This document shows positions 18,365-26,893 of a DNA stretch of 64,000 nucleotides, in pieces; position 1 is the first letter of the stretch, and the number at the start of each line of letters is the position of its first letter. This DNA is from Flavivirga jejuensis (lineage in GTDB: Bacteria; Bacteroidota; Bacteroidia; Flavobacteriales; Flavobacteriaceae), in assembly GCF_030540765.1 (NCBI RefSeq), contig NZ_JAUOEL010000010.1, positions 1 through 64,000 on the forward strand. Reading direction: 5' to 3'. The notes under the pieces were generated by a model. That model searched no databases, was not told where the DNA came from, and saw only the letters and a program-made list of their open reading frames with translations. Position numbers and translations under genes: made by a program.

Positions 18365-18808
18365 ATGGATTTGGATTATAAAAACGTAAAAAATATAGAA
18401 ACGTTAGTTGCTTTTTTAAAAAACAAACCAGTTAACGGCTATACCTGGCGAGTAGAAGAAAAGATCCCTGAAATTTATAATAAAAAAGAGTTAGGTGCAG
18501 ACGATTTAAAAGCTAAAAACAATATCTACAACATTATACAAGAAGCTTATTTGTACGATGGTGAACATAGTATCCATATATTAAATAGTGATGGTAATAA
18601 CTTGGTTTTTGTAAATAAAGAAAGTGATTTTGATGAGGTTGGTAGTCGAGTTAAATATCCTTCACATTTAAAAACTGGCGAATACGAAATTCATTTTAAA
18701 CAGGCATACAAGCTTAAACCGAACAATATAAGTGGAGCCTCTTATGAAACCTACCAAGCAGTAGTGAAATTGTTTGTTGGTTTAGAATTAAAAGAACTTA
18801 AAGACTAG
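18365..18808 (+). CDS. csx19: Csx19-like small subunit of type III-D
   Basis: I chose the ATG at 18365, four bases after the Cas7-2x stop, giving 147 residues. An in-frame GTG at 18338 would add nine residues but lies inside the upstream gene. The sequence has the size, operon place and mixed alpha/beta look of Csx19 (TIGR03984-like): IYNIIQEAYLYDGEHSIHIL and SRVKYPSHLKTGEYEIHFKQAYKLKP. Csx19 binds the Cas10/Cas5 end of the III-Dv complex. Motif evidence alone is weak, and the identification rests largely on the exact conserved gene order. Confidence 0.75.
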   Translation: MDLDYKNVKNIETLVAFLKNKPVNGYTWRVEEKIPEIYNKKELGADDLKAKNNIYNIIQEAYLYDGEHSIHILNSDGNNLVFVNKESDFDEVGSRVKYPSHLKTGEYEIHFKQAYKLKPNNISGASYETYQAVVKLFVGLELKELKD

Positions 18809-18812
18809 AAGC

Positions 18813-20942
18813 ATGCCTAGAAATAATGATAATCGTAACCAAAACAACATAACCATTTCTGCACCATATAATTTTGTCCCCTTAAATAAAAAAGTATTCT
18901 TTCCAGATTGGGCGCCTTTTGTAAGTCATGACATTCCGTTTAAAGATGGTTTAAGTGGTAAAATAAAATTAGAAATTACTGCTGAGAGTCCTATTTTTAT
19001 TAGAAAATCTTTTGAAGAAGGAGACGAGTATTATAAAGATAAAAATGGACAAGAAATTTCTAAAGAGTTTTGTTTTATAAAAGACAAAACTGGTAACAAA
19101 AAATATTTTATACCTGGTAGCTCTATTCGAAATATGCTGCGATCTGTTTTTGAGATTTTGACCTTTAGTAAACTAAGTCGTGATTATTTTACTGACAGAA
19201 GATTTGGGGTACGAGATTTTGATAATGATGATGTATATACATTGAAAAAAGAAAGTGATTCTGTTAGAATTGGATATTTAAAAAAAACAGGAAAAGACTA
19301 TGTAATTTATGATAAAGGCAACCCAGTAAAAGTTTTACAAAGTGAAATTAAGTATACTAAAAAGCTTAGAGGAAATAATATTACAAATAGTTTCAAAGAG
19401 TTGTTCAGTTCTGATACAACTTGGAATAGAGAGGTGAAAGATAGACGGAACAATCTAAAAGCCAATTGCAAAACAGCTGAATTTAAATACAAACAATTTA
19501 AAAAATCATTTGACTCTACTAAAGAAAACTATGTTTTTACGGGGCAACCTACATTTAATAACAATAATGGTGCTAAATATCATGAATTTAAAATACCAGC
19601 ATTAAATGAAAATAACGATGTAAAGATTAACGTCGATAATAAAATTTTTGAAGATTTTAAATTTATTTATGGTGATTATTACGGCTCTAACAAAACTTCA
19701 GTGGATTGGAAATATTGGAAAAGCCCCTTAGATAAGGGGAAAGCTATTCCTGTTTTTTTTAGAAAAAATAACGAAGACGAGTTAATTGATTTTGGCTTAT
19801 GTAATTTATATAAAATGGCCTATAATCATCGAGTTAATAGGGCAGTAAAGAACGCACAAAATGAGTTTGAAGAATCAAACCTAGATCTTTCAGAATGTGT
19901 TTTTGGTACTAGCGAAGGGAAAAAAATTAAAGGAAGAGTACAAGTCTCCCATGCCTTTATGAAAGAAGCAACAGAAGGAGACGAAATTACAACTGTATTG
20001 TCCGAGCCAAAAGCTTCTTTTTACCCTTTTTATATCAAGCAAAAATTAAATAAAAGTCTTAAGGTGGAAAAATATGCTACTTATCATGATAGTGATGTGG
20101 AAATTAACGGAAGAAAACGTTACTTTTTAAAACCAGAATGTGTAGAAACCAGAGATCCGTCAAATTTCACAACAACATTTAAACCCCTTGAAACAGCAAC
20201 CTTTATAACTACTATACAGTATCACAATTTAAATAAAATAGAATTTGGCGCTTTATTATCTGCAATAACTTTTCATGGAAACACAAATTGCAACCACATT
20301 ATAGGGTTGGCAAAATCGTATGGTTTAGGTCAAATAAAAGTAGATATTTTAAATGAAGAAATAAAACAAAATTTAAACCATTATTTAGCAATTTTTGAAA
20401 AATGTATGTTAGAAGCAAAAGGGATTAATTGGCATCATAAAAGCCCAGAACTAATCGAACTTTTAACAATGGCATCAACAATTGCAAAAAACAAAGTTGA
20501 CTCATGTAATCCACATATGCATAAATATTTAAACTTAAGAGGGTTTTTAGATATAAAAAAGACAAAACTTAGGCTACCCTTATTTTCAGAGATAATTTCA
20601 TATTCAGAAAATGTCCCTTCATATTTTAATGCCAAAAAGGAAACTCTTGAAGTTGAAGAAAAACTTAAAAAAGAAAGAGAAGCACAAAAAATACTAACCC
20701 TTAAAGAAAAAGGAATTAGATCTGTTTTAGAAGGTTGTAACGATTTTGGGGCTTTTAAAAATATAATAAAAGATTATATGGATAAATTAGGTATTGAAAA
20801 ACAAATGTTTACGAAGGATGATGTAGACTATATTGAAAAAAATGCATCTAATTTAATTTTAAAAAAGAATAAAAAACATAGAGCAGATTTTGAAAAAAAA
20901 GTAAAGGCTTTTGTTGTAGAAAACATAATAAAAACTAACTAA
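18813..20942 (+). CDS. Cas7-insertion subunit (TIGR03986-like RAMP) of type III-Dv
   Basis: The 709-residue RAMP protein starts its Cas7 fold with GKIKLEITAESPIFIRKSF and YFIPGSSIRNMLRSVFEIL (residues 100-118). A long insertion of several hundred residues follows before the second half (TFITTIQYHNLNKIEFGALLSAITF, then GLAKSYGLGQIKVDI, the glycine loop, near residue 505). The C-terminal 190 residues are helical and lysine/glutamate-rich. In the known complex this subunit caps the backbone. It starts 4 bases after csx19 and ends 3 bases before the transmembrane gene, so it is in the middle of one operon. Confidence 0.87.
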   Translation: MPRNNDNRNQNNITISAPYNFVPLNKKVFFPDWAPFVSHDIPFKDGLSGKIKLEITAESPIFIRKSFEEGDEYYKDKNGQEISKEFCFIKDKTGNKKYFIPGSSIRNMLRSVFEILTFSKLSRDYFTDRRFGVRDFDNDDVYTLKKESDSVRIGYLKKTGKDYVIYDKGNPVKVLQSEIKYTKKLRGNNITNSFKELFSSDTTWNREVKDRRNNLKANCKTAEFKYKQFKKSFDSTKENYVFTGQPTFNNNNGAKYHEFKIPALNENNDVKINVDNKIFEDFKFIYGDYYGSNKTSVDWKYWKSPLDKGKAIPVFFRKNNEDELIDFGLCNLYKMAYNHRVNRAVKNAQNEFEESNLDLSECVFGTSEGKKIKGRVQVSHAFMKEATEGDEITTVLSEPKASFYPFYIKQKLNKSLKVEKYATYHDSDVEINGRKRYFLKPECVETRDPSNFTTTFKPLETATFITTIQYHNLNKIEFGALLSAITFHGNTNCNHIIGLAKSYGLGQIKVDILNEEIKQNLNHYLAIFEKCMLEAKGINWHHKSPELIELLTMASTIAKNKVDSCNPHMHKYLNLRGFLDIKKTKLRLPLFSEIISYSENVPSYFNAKKETLEVEEKLKKEREAQKILTLKEKGIRSVLEGCNDFGAFKNIIKDYMDKLGIEKQMFTKDDVDYIEKNASNLILKKNKKHRADFEKKVKAFVVENIIKTN

Positions 20943-20945
20943 AAA

Positions 20946-21941
20946 ATGAAAAAAGTAACAAACATACCCTCTTTCATTGTATTTGCTATATCTGCCATAT
21001 TATGTCTTATTTCAATCGGATACCATTATACAACAGAAAAAGATGTAATAGCTAAACAGAAGAAAATAATAAATAACCACACTATAGCCATTGAGGCATT
21101 AAATTTAAAATATAACAAAATAGATAGCTTACCGGTAAATAGAAATGAATATTTAACTCTATATGATAAGTATGCGAAGCTTCAAAACAACTATTTAAAT
21201 TTAAACGAAAGTTTAAATGAAGTTAAAGATGAATGGTATTTTACTATTTTTAAAGTATGGGGGAGTTTTGGTGCTTTTATAGGCGTTCTATTAGCCTTTT
21301 TTGGGTTTAAGGAAATGACGAAGCGAATAACTGTCGAAAAAATAGCAGATATTGTTGGTGAAAACCAAAAAGATTTAAAACATATTTTAGAAAATAAACT
21401 TACAAATAAAAAATTACGAACTAAAAATTCATTTTGTATTTTAAATCAACATAAAAGTGTATTTAATCCAGGGTTTATAAGAGTAATGAAGCTGTTTGGA
21501 GTCAATGTAAAAAAGAATAAGGTGTTAACAAATATAAATGGACTAGACACTATTGGTGATGTATTAATAGAAAAAATAAAAAAGCATAAAGTGTTAATTA
21601 TAGAAAACCAATCACTTAAGAATGGTTCACGTTGGGAACTCCCTAAGTTTTATGGAGATTTTGAAAAATTAAAGGAAGACATAACTAAACTTGAAGCAAA
21701 TGAAGATGTTGATGATAAGAAATTAAAAAAATTAAAAAATTATAAAAGCCTTGTAGATCTATCAAATAAAATTTGTGATACAACTTCTATTATTTATTAT
21801 GGGCAAGCAGGTGTGGGGAACTTTCCATCAGATTTGGTTAAACCAGATTTACAGCATAAAATTACTTTTGCCAACGCACCAGCTCAATTATATGGTAATA
21901 TCAACAATCAGTTGCAATTTATACACGAGTTAGAAAAATAA
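20946..21941 (+). CDS. Two-TM protein with coiled coil and cytosolic Rossmann/receiver-like domain, candidate CRISPR membrane effector
   Basis: I do not recognise the family. Helix 1 spans residues 9-27 and helix 2 spans 101-121, each with lysines on the cytosolic side. The loop between (33-95) is heptad-like and probably periplasmic. Residues 158-331 are cytosolic, with hydrophobic strands SFCILN, KVLIIE, SIIYYG and KITFA spaced as in a five-stranded alpha/beta Rossmann or receiver fold. The end has FANAPAQLYGNINNQLQF. The gene starts three bases after the Cas7-insertion stop, so it belongs to the cas operon. With a GGDD Cas10 present, a cyclic-oligoadenylate-gated membrane effector is the best guess, but no CARF or SAVED motif is seen. 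Confidence 0.7.
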   Translation: MKKVTNIPSFIVFAISAILCLISIGYHYTTEKDVIAKQKKIINNHTIAIEALNLKYNKIDSLPVNRNEYLTLYDKYAKLQNNYLNLNESLNEVKDEWYFTIFKVWGSFGAFIGVLLAFFGFKEMTKRITVEKIADIVGENQKDLKHILENKLTNKKLRTKNSFCILNQHKSVFNPGFIRVMKLFGVNVKKNKVLTNINGLDTIGDVLIEKIKKHKVLIIENQSLKNGSRWELPKFYGDFEKLKEDITKLEANEDVDDKKLKKLKNYKSLVDLSNKICDTTSIIYYGQAGVGNFPSDLVKPDLQHKITFANAPAQLYGNINNQLQFIHELEK

Positions 21942-22009
21942 AGTTTAATGTTTTTCTTTAATGATTAAACTTTATACTAAAATTCAAAAACGAAACCGAA
22001 ATATAACCC

Positions 22010-22795
22010 ATGCCAATCCCAACCAAGACCATACAAATTGACGGTATAGCCTGTAAAGAGCGTAAAACGTTTTTTTACAACTTAAAAAAGTATGTGTTTC
22101 AGTGTGTTATAGAGAACCAGGAAGCTTTTTTTAAAAACGGATTATTAAACCAATACATACATGAGAGTATACAGCAAAAGCAAGCCCGTGATGCGTACAA
22201 TAAAAGTGTTAAAAATAAAATAAACCAAAAAGACCGTACAGAAGTACAATACAAGTTGCAACAACCGTTGTATGTGCAAAGTTTAATAAAGAATAAGTTA
22301 TTTACCCTTAATGCATTTGGCGAAAAAGGAGTTGCTAGTTTAGAACTTTGGTTACAGCTGTTTAAAACAAAAACCGATATAAACACCAGTGCATTAACCA
22401 TAAGCACTCAAGAAACTACTGTGAAAATAGAGCCAACACAGCCTAACAGAATTTATAAAAGTGAAAACTGGATTCCTTTTAGGCTCTGCAAAAACAAAAA
22501 TGGTTTTTATTATAATCTGGATAAAACCCCACAAAAGCTTGCTGATTTTGAAGCACGCCTAAAAAAAAATTTGGAAACTTTTATTTTAAATACCTGTGAA
22601 CAAGAGCTCTTTAAGTTAGATAGCCTTTGGTTAGCCATTACAAATTTAGAAGCTCTTGGCGAGCAACTGGCTTTAAACAACCAGAAAAAGCAGGTTTTTA
22701 AAGTGGAGTTTGAGTGTAATTACAATTTGCCTGATCTTTTTTCATTAGGTCAAAATGTAGCCTATGGTAATGGTGTTTTTATAAAACACCTCTAA
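22010..22795 (+). CDS. cas6: Cas6-like CRISPR RNA endonuclease
   Basis: The 261-residue protein ends in a Cas6-type glycine-rich loop: the stretch FECNYNLPDLFSLGQNVAYGNG lies just before the C-terminus, where the RAMP fold closes. The N-terminal half has no motif I can name. Cas6 proteins cut the repeat in pre-crRNA and leave an eight-base handle, here ATTGAAAC. The stop codon is only four bases before the first repeat of array 1, and the gene follows the effector operon by 68 bases. A catalytic His cannot be assigned confidently. The N-terminus is atypical for Cas6, so the call rests on the glycine loop and on context. Confidence 0.75.
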   Translation: MPIPTKTIQIDGIACKERKTFFYNLKKYVFQCVIENQEAFFKNGLLNQYIHESIQQKQARDAYNKSVKNKINQKDRTEVQYKLQQPLYVQSLIKNKLFTLNAFGEKGVASLELWLQLFKTKTDINTSALTISTQETTVKIEPTQPNRIYKSENWIPFRLCKNKNGFYYNLDKTPQKLADFEARLKKNLETFILNTCEQELFKLDSLWLAITNLEALGEQLALNNQKKQVFKVEFECNYNLPDLFSLGQNVAYGNGVFIKHL

Positions 22796-22799
22796 AAGT

Positions 22800-23040
22800 G
22801 TATAAGTTTATATCAATTTATAAATGATTGAAACTTTTTATGCTTGTTCAACGTTCTTTGAAATTCTGTATAAACCTATATCGATTTAAGAACGATTGAA
22901 ACCACACTATCTTCGATACATCGCTACCTGCATTGAGTAAAAACCTATATCGATTTAAGAACGATTGAAACGTAAGTTGCATGTAATAATGATCGAACTT
23001 TAGTGGTAAAAACCTATATCGATTTAAGAACGATTGAAAC
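22800..23040 (+). CRISPR. CRISPR array 1, four 35-base repeats, three spacers
   Basis: Repeats are at 22800-22834, 22868-22902, 22937-22971 and 23006-23040, starting GTAAAAACC and ending GATTGAAAC. Spacers are 33, 34 and 34 bases. The 3' end ATTGAAAC is the classic type III crRNA handle, so transcription is rightward. The first repeat differs from the consensus at eight positions and the second at one (T at position 4, shared with the first). The last two are perfect. The degenerate end is therefore at the 5' side, next to the Cas6-like gene, and no leader fits in the four-base gap. The last repeat abuts a broken cas1. Confidence 0.97.
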
Positions 23041-23392
23041 AGTATTGCGCATAGCACAAAGATTCTTATATAGTAAAGCTATACATACAACACCTTTTAA
23101 AGAAAGTTTGGTTTTTGATATGATAGAAATTTTTAGACCTATTATGGATCGTTTACTTATAGGGTTGTGTCAAGAAAATCAATTAAAACCTATACATTTT
23201 AAAAGGGTAACTGGTGGTTTTTGGTTAAGTAAAGCTGGTAAAAAAGTTGTTATTACTGCTTTTAATAAATATTTAGTACAACGTATTAAAATAGAAAATA
23301 GAGTAGCGACTATACAAAATCATATGTATTTGCAAGCACAACATTTAAAATTATTAATTAATACAGACTACGATGTACCTTATAATTTATGA
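23041..23392 (+). pseudogene. cas1: Cas1, C-terminal part only, fused to the end of a CRISPR repeat
   Basis: Only the C-terminal 115 or so residues remain: FLYSKAIHTTPFKESLVFDMIEIFRPIMDRLL, then QLKPIHFKRVTGGFWLSKAGKKVVITAFNKYL. This is the helical domain with the FDxxExFRP signature of Cas1. Full Cas1 has about 300-340 residues, so the N-terminal domain and part of the active site are missing. Homology runs to within a few codons of the repeat end at 23040, and the frame stays open through the repeat. The break is therefore exactly at the array. It overlaps cas2 by 20 bases, as intact cas1-cas2 pairs do. It cannot integrate spacers. Confidence 0.85.
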
Positions 23393-23660
23393 TATTACCG
23401 AAAACTCTTTAAGAACCAAAGTAAGTAACTTATTAATACAAGAAGGTTATGAACGCTTACAATTCTCAGTTTTTACAGGTTACTTTAATCCCCAAAAAAA
23501 CAAAGTATGGCAGCAATTAACAAAATGGATGGCTACGAGTGATAATAGTATTATTTGCATAAAAATAAGGTCTAAAAATTTTCTAAGTATGCAAATATTA
23601 GGTAGATTTACAATAGATTTAAATGATTTGGCAGGAAATAAAATAACAAAAATTATTTAG
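23373..23660 (+). CDS. cas2: Cas2
   Basis: The 95-residue ferredoxin-fold protein starts MYLIIYDITENSLRTKVSNLLIQEGYERLQFSVFTGYF, with the conserved Asp8 after the first strand. It ends in a short C-terminal extension that helps the dimer bind Cas1. The length is normal and no damage is seen. The start lies within the end of the cas1 remnant, a normal translational coupling. Without an intact Cas1 next to it, it has no known adaptation role here, unless a Cas1 encoded elsewhere partners with it. Confidence 0.92.
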   Translation: MYLIIYDITENSLRTKVSNLLIQEGYERLQFSVFTGYFNPQKNKVWQQLTKWMATSDNSIICIKIRSKNFLSMQILGRFTIDLNDLAGNKITKII

Positions 23661-23751
23661 TGTAAAATTTTAGTAAATGCATAATAAAGAGGTTTTACAA
23701 ATTGAAAATACGATGGTAGCTACTTTAAATGCTTACTTGAAATAAAAATGA
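23661..23751 (+). promoter_or_regulatory. Candidate leader of CRISPR array 2
   Basis: The 91-base AT-rich stretch between cas2 and the first repeat of array 2 has the place and composition of a leader. It also holds a 22-codon frame (MHNKEVLQIENTMVATLNAYLK) whose helix-like look hints at a gene fragment, which I cannot identify. Confidence 0.45.
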
Positions 23752-24053
23752 GTAAAAACCTATATCGATTTAAGAACGATTGAAACTTTTGCGGAATGGT
23801 GTTTTTGACGAACTTAACGTAAAAACCTATATCGATTTAAGAACGATTGAAACTGGTAAATTCCAAAGCATAATTTTTCCATTATGTAAAAACCTATATC
23901 GATTTAAGAACGATTGAAACAATTTTCCAAATCGATCTTGTATTTTCGAATGTAAAAACCTATATCGATTTAAGAACGATTGAAACACCATGTTTCCAGA
24001 AGTGGGATAAAACGCTAAGTAAAAACCTATATCGATTTAAGAACGATTGAAAC
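23752..24053 (+). CRISPR. CRISPR array 2, five identical 35-base repeats, four spacers
   Basis: Repeats are at 23752-23786, 23819-23853, 23886-23920, 23952-23986 and 24019-24053. All five are identical and equal to the array 1 consensus, ending in ATTGAAAC. Spacers are 32, 32, 31 and 32 bases. The array follows cas2 by 91 bases and shares direction with the cas operon. None of the seven spacers of the two arrays was seen to match another place in this window. Confidence 0.97.
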
Positions 24054-24305
24054 TCAATTCAAACCCGAAGAACTCACTTGTTCAAAACGCAATAAGTGTT
24101 TGAAGATCTCAAACGAAGCTTACGAGGAGGCATCTCGTTCGTCTTTATAAGGTGTTTCGTGGCTTATACTTTGCTCTGTCTGCATTTGACAAAATTTGGA
24201 TTTTAGTTATATGATTGCTTGGAGTTTGAATTGAGTTACAATTGTGTTGAGGTTAAAAAGAGGCGGTAGTATGGCAAAAATACCCCTCAAGGAACCCAAC
24301 TATAA
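24054..24305. other. Structured gene-free stretch between array 2 and traN
   Basis: AACTCAATTCAAAC (24051-24064, overlapping the last repeat by three bases) and GTTTGAATTGAGTT (24224-24237) form perfect 14-base inverted arms. Inside lie GTTTGA/TCAAAC arms and a nested ACGAA/ACGAG stem pairing with CTCGTTCGT (about 24112-24151). The whole could fold into a branched RNA, possibly the array terminator or the right edge of the inserted CRISPR module. No coding frame is seen. Confidence 0.5.
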
Positions 24306-25121
24306 TCAAATTCTCCATTTTAATACCACAGACCTATTCGTGCTTTGTTCTTTTAATTTCACTAACAGTTTTTCATTTTTATCAAGTACAAATTTGGGAA
24401 GCACATAAACAAACCTGACCTTAGTACCATGAACCAATGTATTAGGAACATGATGTTTATAAATAGGAAGGATGGGCAATTCCTGATAAGAAGATTTCCG
24501 TTTTTTATTACCACTAACCCTAAACAATCTAAGAAAATCAAAATCAAAATCTACTTCTGAATCATTATCAATTTCAAATTGCACAAACACCTTATCATTT
24601 AGGTAATAAAAATTCTTAATAGTCAAAGAAAGACCTTCAATTTTCTTTTTAATATGTTTGCGTTCAGGTAATTTTAATAATGCATCACAAGACTTACCAA
24701 GTCGATTTAGTGTTGTATTCTTAACAATAGTATCCTTTTTTAATTTTTTTTGCACAATCTTATCGGGAATAGTAGGCTTTTCATTACCAATACTTTCCAA
24801 AACGTTAATAAACCGATTGGAGAATTCTAAATGTTCAGCATACCGAATAATATAAGTATACACTTTGCCGTCTGTGGTAATAACAAGCAAATTACTATCC
24901 ACACCCTTAGTAGCCTTTAATAGCCCTAAATTCTGTTGTTTCTCTCTATTATAAGTAAACACAAAATTATCCGACCCCGTAATACCCTGCCGAATATCCG
25001 AAGGGAAGAATAAAGCCATATTCATTGTAGAGTTGGCATAGATCGTATCCAACGTCTGTACATTTTTTGCATGAGCTGAAATAACAAATCCCAAGCTCAG
25101 TAGTATAACTAACTTTTTCAT
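24306..25121 (-). CDS. traN: Conjugative transposon protein TraN (DUF4138)
   Basis: The 271-residue secreted protein has a signal peptide (MKKLVILLSLGFVISAHA) and a beta-rich body with ALFFPSDIRQGITGSDNFVFTYN and GLLKATKGVDSNLLVITTDGKVYTYIIRY. These are the TraN/VirB9-like features of Bacteroidota ICEs. It would form part of the outer membrane core of the mating channel. It is the last gene of the traE-N operon. traO, traP and traQ, which often follow, are absent, and the rightward CRISPR arrays start on the other side. The spacing to traM is 15 bases. Confidence 0.88.
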   Translation of the reverse strand: MKKLVILLSLGFVISAHAKNVQTLDTIYANSTMNMALFFPSDIRQGITGSDNFVFTYNREKQQNLGLLKATKGVDSNLLVITTDGKVYTYIIRYAEHLEFSNRFINVLESIGNEKPTIPDKIVQKKLKKDTIVKNTTLNRLGKSCDALLKLPERKHIKKKIEGLSLTIKNFYYLNDKVFVQFEIDNDSEVDFDFDFLRLFRVSGNKKRKSSYQELPILPIYKHHVPNTLVHGTKVRFVYVLPKFVLDKNEKLLVKLKEQSTNRSVVLKWRI

Positions 25122-25136
25122 AACGTATATTTTAAA

Positions 25137-26069
25137 TTATTGTCGATTATCAGCCTTTAGAATGAGTTTATAATTATTATTTACCGTAACCTTGACCTGA
25201 CGATTGGAGCGTTGGAATATCTTTTTTAGACCCTTTACCTGTGGCACACCAGGTACGTTAATATCATCCACAGCATCATCCACAATTTCTCTAGTGGCTT
25301 CCGTTCTAAATGTATTTTTAATGTAGAGCCCTTCCAAACCATCCTGAAAATCATAAGCCTTAAAAATCATGGGTTTATGATTGATATTTTCAATAGACAA
25401 AAGCACTCTATTAGGTTTAAAATTAACGATTCCGTATATAAAAGTGTTTTTAGGAATAAGCAACCCATTAATATTAATATCTTTAGTGGTAAGCATCCGT
25501 AATCTATCATGAATTTTGATGGTTTGCTGACCATCAACTACGGCGTGAAGTTCTGGGGTTTCAGTGATTAGATCATTGGTTTTTGGGCTGGAAGCAAAGA
25601 ATAACTGTTGATCTAAAGCCATTTCTTTAATTGTTGGCCGAGTAGATTCAATTTTGATTTCTGTGTCTTTTTTTTCCTTTATAGCAACGGAACTAACAAC
25701 ATTATCCTTAACTAGATTTCTATACGATCCAGTACTATAATCAATACGCCCATTTTTATAAATACTATCCACGATTCGAGCTTTTTCCTTTTCAATACGA
25801 TTAGGATCATATACCCCAGAGGAGTCCAAGAACTTTTCATCGTAAATACTAGGTGCATTGGTTTGTCTAACCTCTTTTAAATCATTTATAGCATCCAATC
25901 TTGAAGTATATTCGTCTTGTACCGTTTCCAGAGCAGGAACCGTTGGTTGCGTAAGTTCCCCTCCAGAATCATCATTTTTACCAAATGTCATTACAGAATA
26001 TCCAATAATGAATATTAAAACAATGGCTATGACCACTATAAAGGCAATTTTTTTCTTATCTAGTTTCAT
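25137..26069 (-). CDS. traM: Conjugative transposon protein TraM
   Basis: The 310-residue protein has one N-terminal membrane helix (KKIAFIVVIAIVLIFIIGYSVMTF), a long charged linker and a C-terminal beta domain (LLIPKNTFIYGIVNFKPNRVLLSIENI) like VirB10/TraM. In these systems it links the inner membrane complex to the TraN ring. The gene is followed 15 bases later by traN. A gap of about 110 bases upstream holds no traL homologue, which many relatives have here. Confidence 0.87.
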   Translation of the reverse strand: MKLDKKKIAFIVVIAIVLIFIIGYSVMTFGKNDDSGGELTQPTVPALETVQDEYTSRLDAINDLKEVRQTNAPSIYDEKFLDSSGVYDPNRIEKEKARIVDSIYKNGRIDYSTGSYRNLVKDNVVSSVAIKEKKDTEIKIESTRPTIKEMALDQQLFFASSPKTNDLITETPELHAVVDGQQTIKIHDRLRMLTTKDININGLLIPKNTFIYGIVNFKPNRVLLSIENINHKPMIFKAYDFQDGLEGLYIKNTFRTEATREIVDDAVDDINVPGVPQVKGLKKIFQRSNRQVKVTVNNNYKLILKADNRQ

Positions 26070-26182
26070 GTGTTTATATCTATTGTTTTTTATTTGTCAC
26101 ATGTAGCATCCATATAATCATTGTCCTTGGGTATCGAACTTTTAGTTATGGATGTTTCATAATCTTAATATTTACTGTTGAC

Positions 26183-26809
26183 CTACCTATCTACAGACAG
26201 GTTTTTAATTTTTTTTAAAGAATTTTCAAAATAATCTGTAATCAATAGCCCATGCGTATTTTTAGGAAAATGCCGTTTTTCCAAATGGATTAAATACCCG
26301 GTAGTAACCATCTCATAAGAATCGATTATTGACCCTCTGTTGATTTCAAAAAGCGTTACCGTTCTAAAAGAATAAGGCTCACTTTTCAGATTTACTTCCG
26401 ATGTCACAGAAATAACTTTTTGCACAAGCGCATACTGGATAATTCGATTATATACCCCATCTGTCTTTTTCTGACGATACACATCATCCACCGAACTATT
26501 CCCCAACCAAAGAGCTTTTTCAATATGATTTTCATAACTGGTAGCATCAATACCATAGAAATAATTATGGAACAAGCGTAAATGCTCCAAAGCCTCTACT
26601 TCTAGGTTTTCTTTTTGACTTACCCATTCAAGAGGGCTGATAGCACCATCCGTATGAATAGCAAAAGCCCCATTCAAGGATTTCGTGTACATTGTATAGG
26701 ATATAAAACTTGAAGCTACCGTAGAGGTAACAGCCCCAATAACGACCACCAAAACAATAAAACGGTTCAGTTTTAATACCTCATATATATTTTTATAATG
26801 TGTTTTCAT
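26183..26809 (-). CDS. traK: Conjugative transposon protein TraK
   Basis: The 208-residue protein has an N-terminal membrane anchor (NRFIVLVVVIGAVTSTVASSFISYTMY) and a periplasmic domain with the TraK pattern HTDGAISPLEWVSQKENLEVEALEHLRLFHNYFYGID. This is the VirB8-like assembly factor of the Bacteroidota T4SS. Length and gene order (J, K, M) match the family. Confidence 0.88.
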   Translation of the reverse strand: MKTHYKNIYEVLKLNRFIVLVVVIGAVTSTVASSFISYTMYTKSLNGAFAIHTDGAISPLEWVSQKENLEVEALEHLRLFHNYFYGIDATSYENHIEKALWLGNSSVDDVYRQKKTDGVYNRIIQYALVQKVISVTSEVNLKSEPYSFRTVTLFEINRGSIIDSYEMVTTGYLIHLEKRHFPKNTHGLLITDYFENSLKKIKNLSVDR

Positions 26810-26893
26810 CTGTTTTGTAATTAACTTTTAGTTTGTATTCTATTATATCGATAGGTATGCCTTTTACCTATTAAATGTCCATTATGGGCTGCC

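Noticed and set aside
23003-23040. Start of a Cas1 variant inside the spacer and repeat
   Set aside because: The frame is open but the residues come from the repeat, and the resulting protein would still lack most of Cas1.
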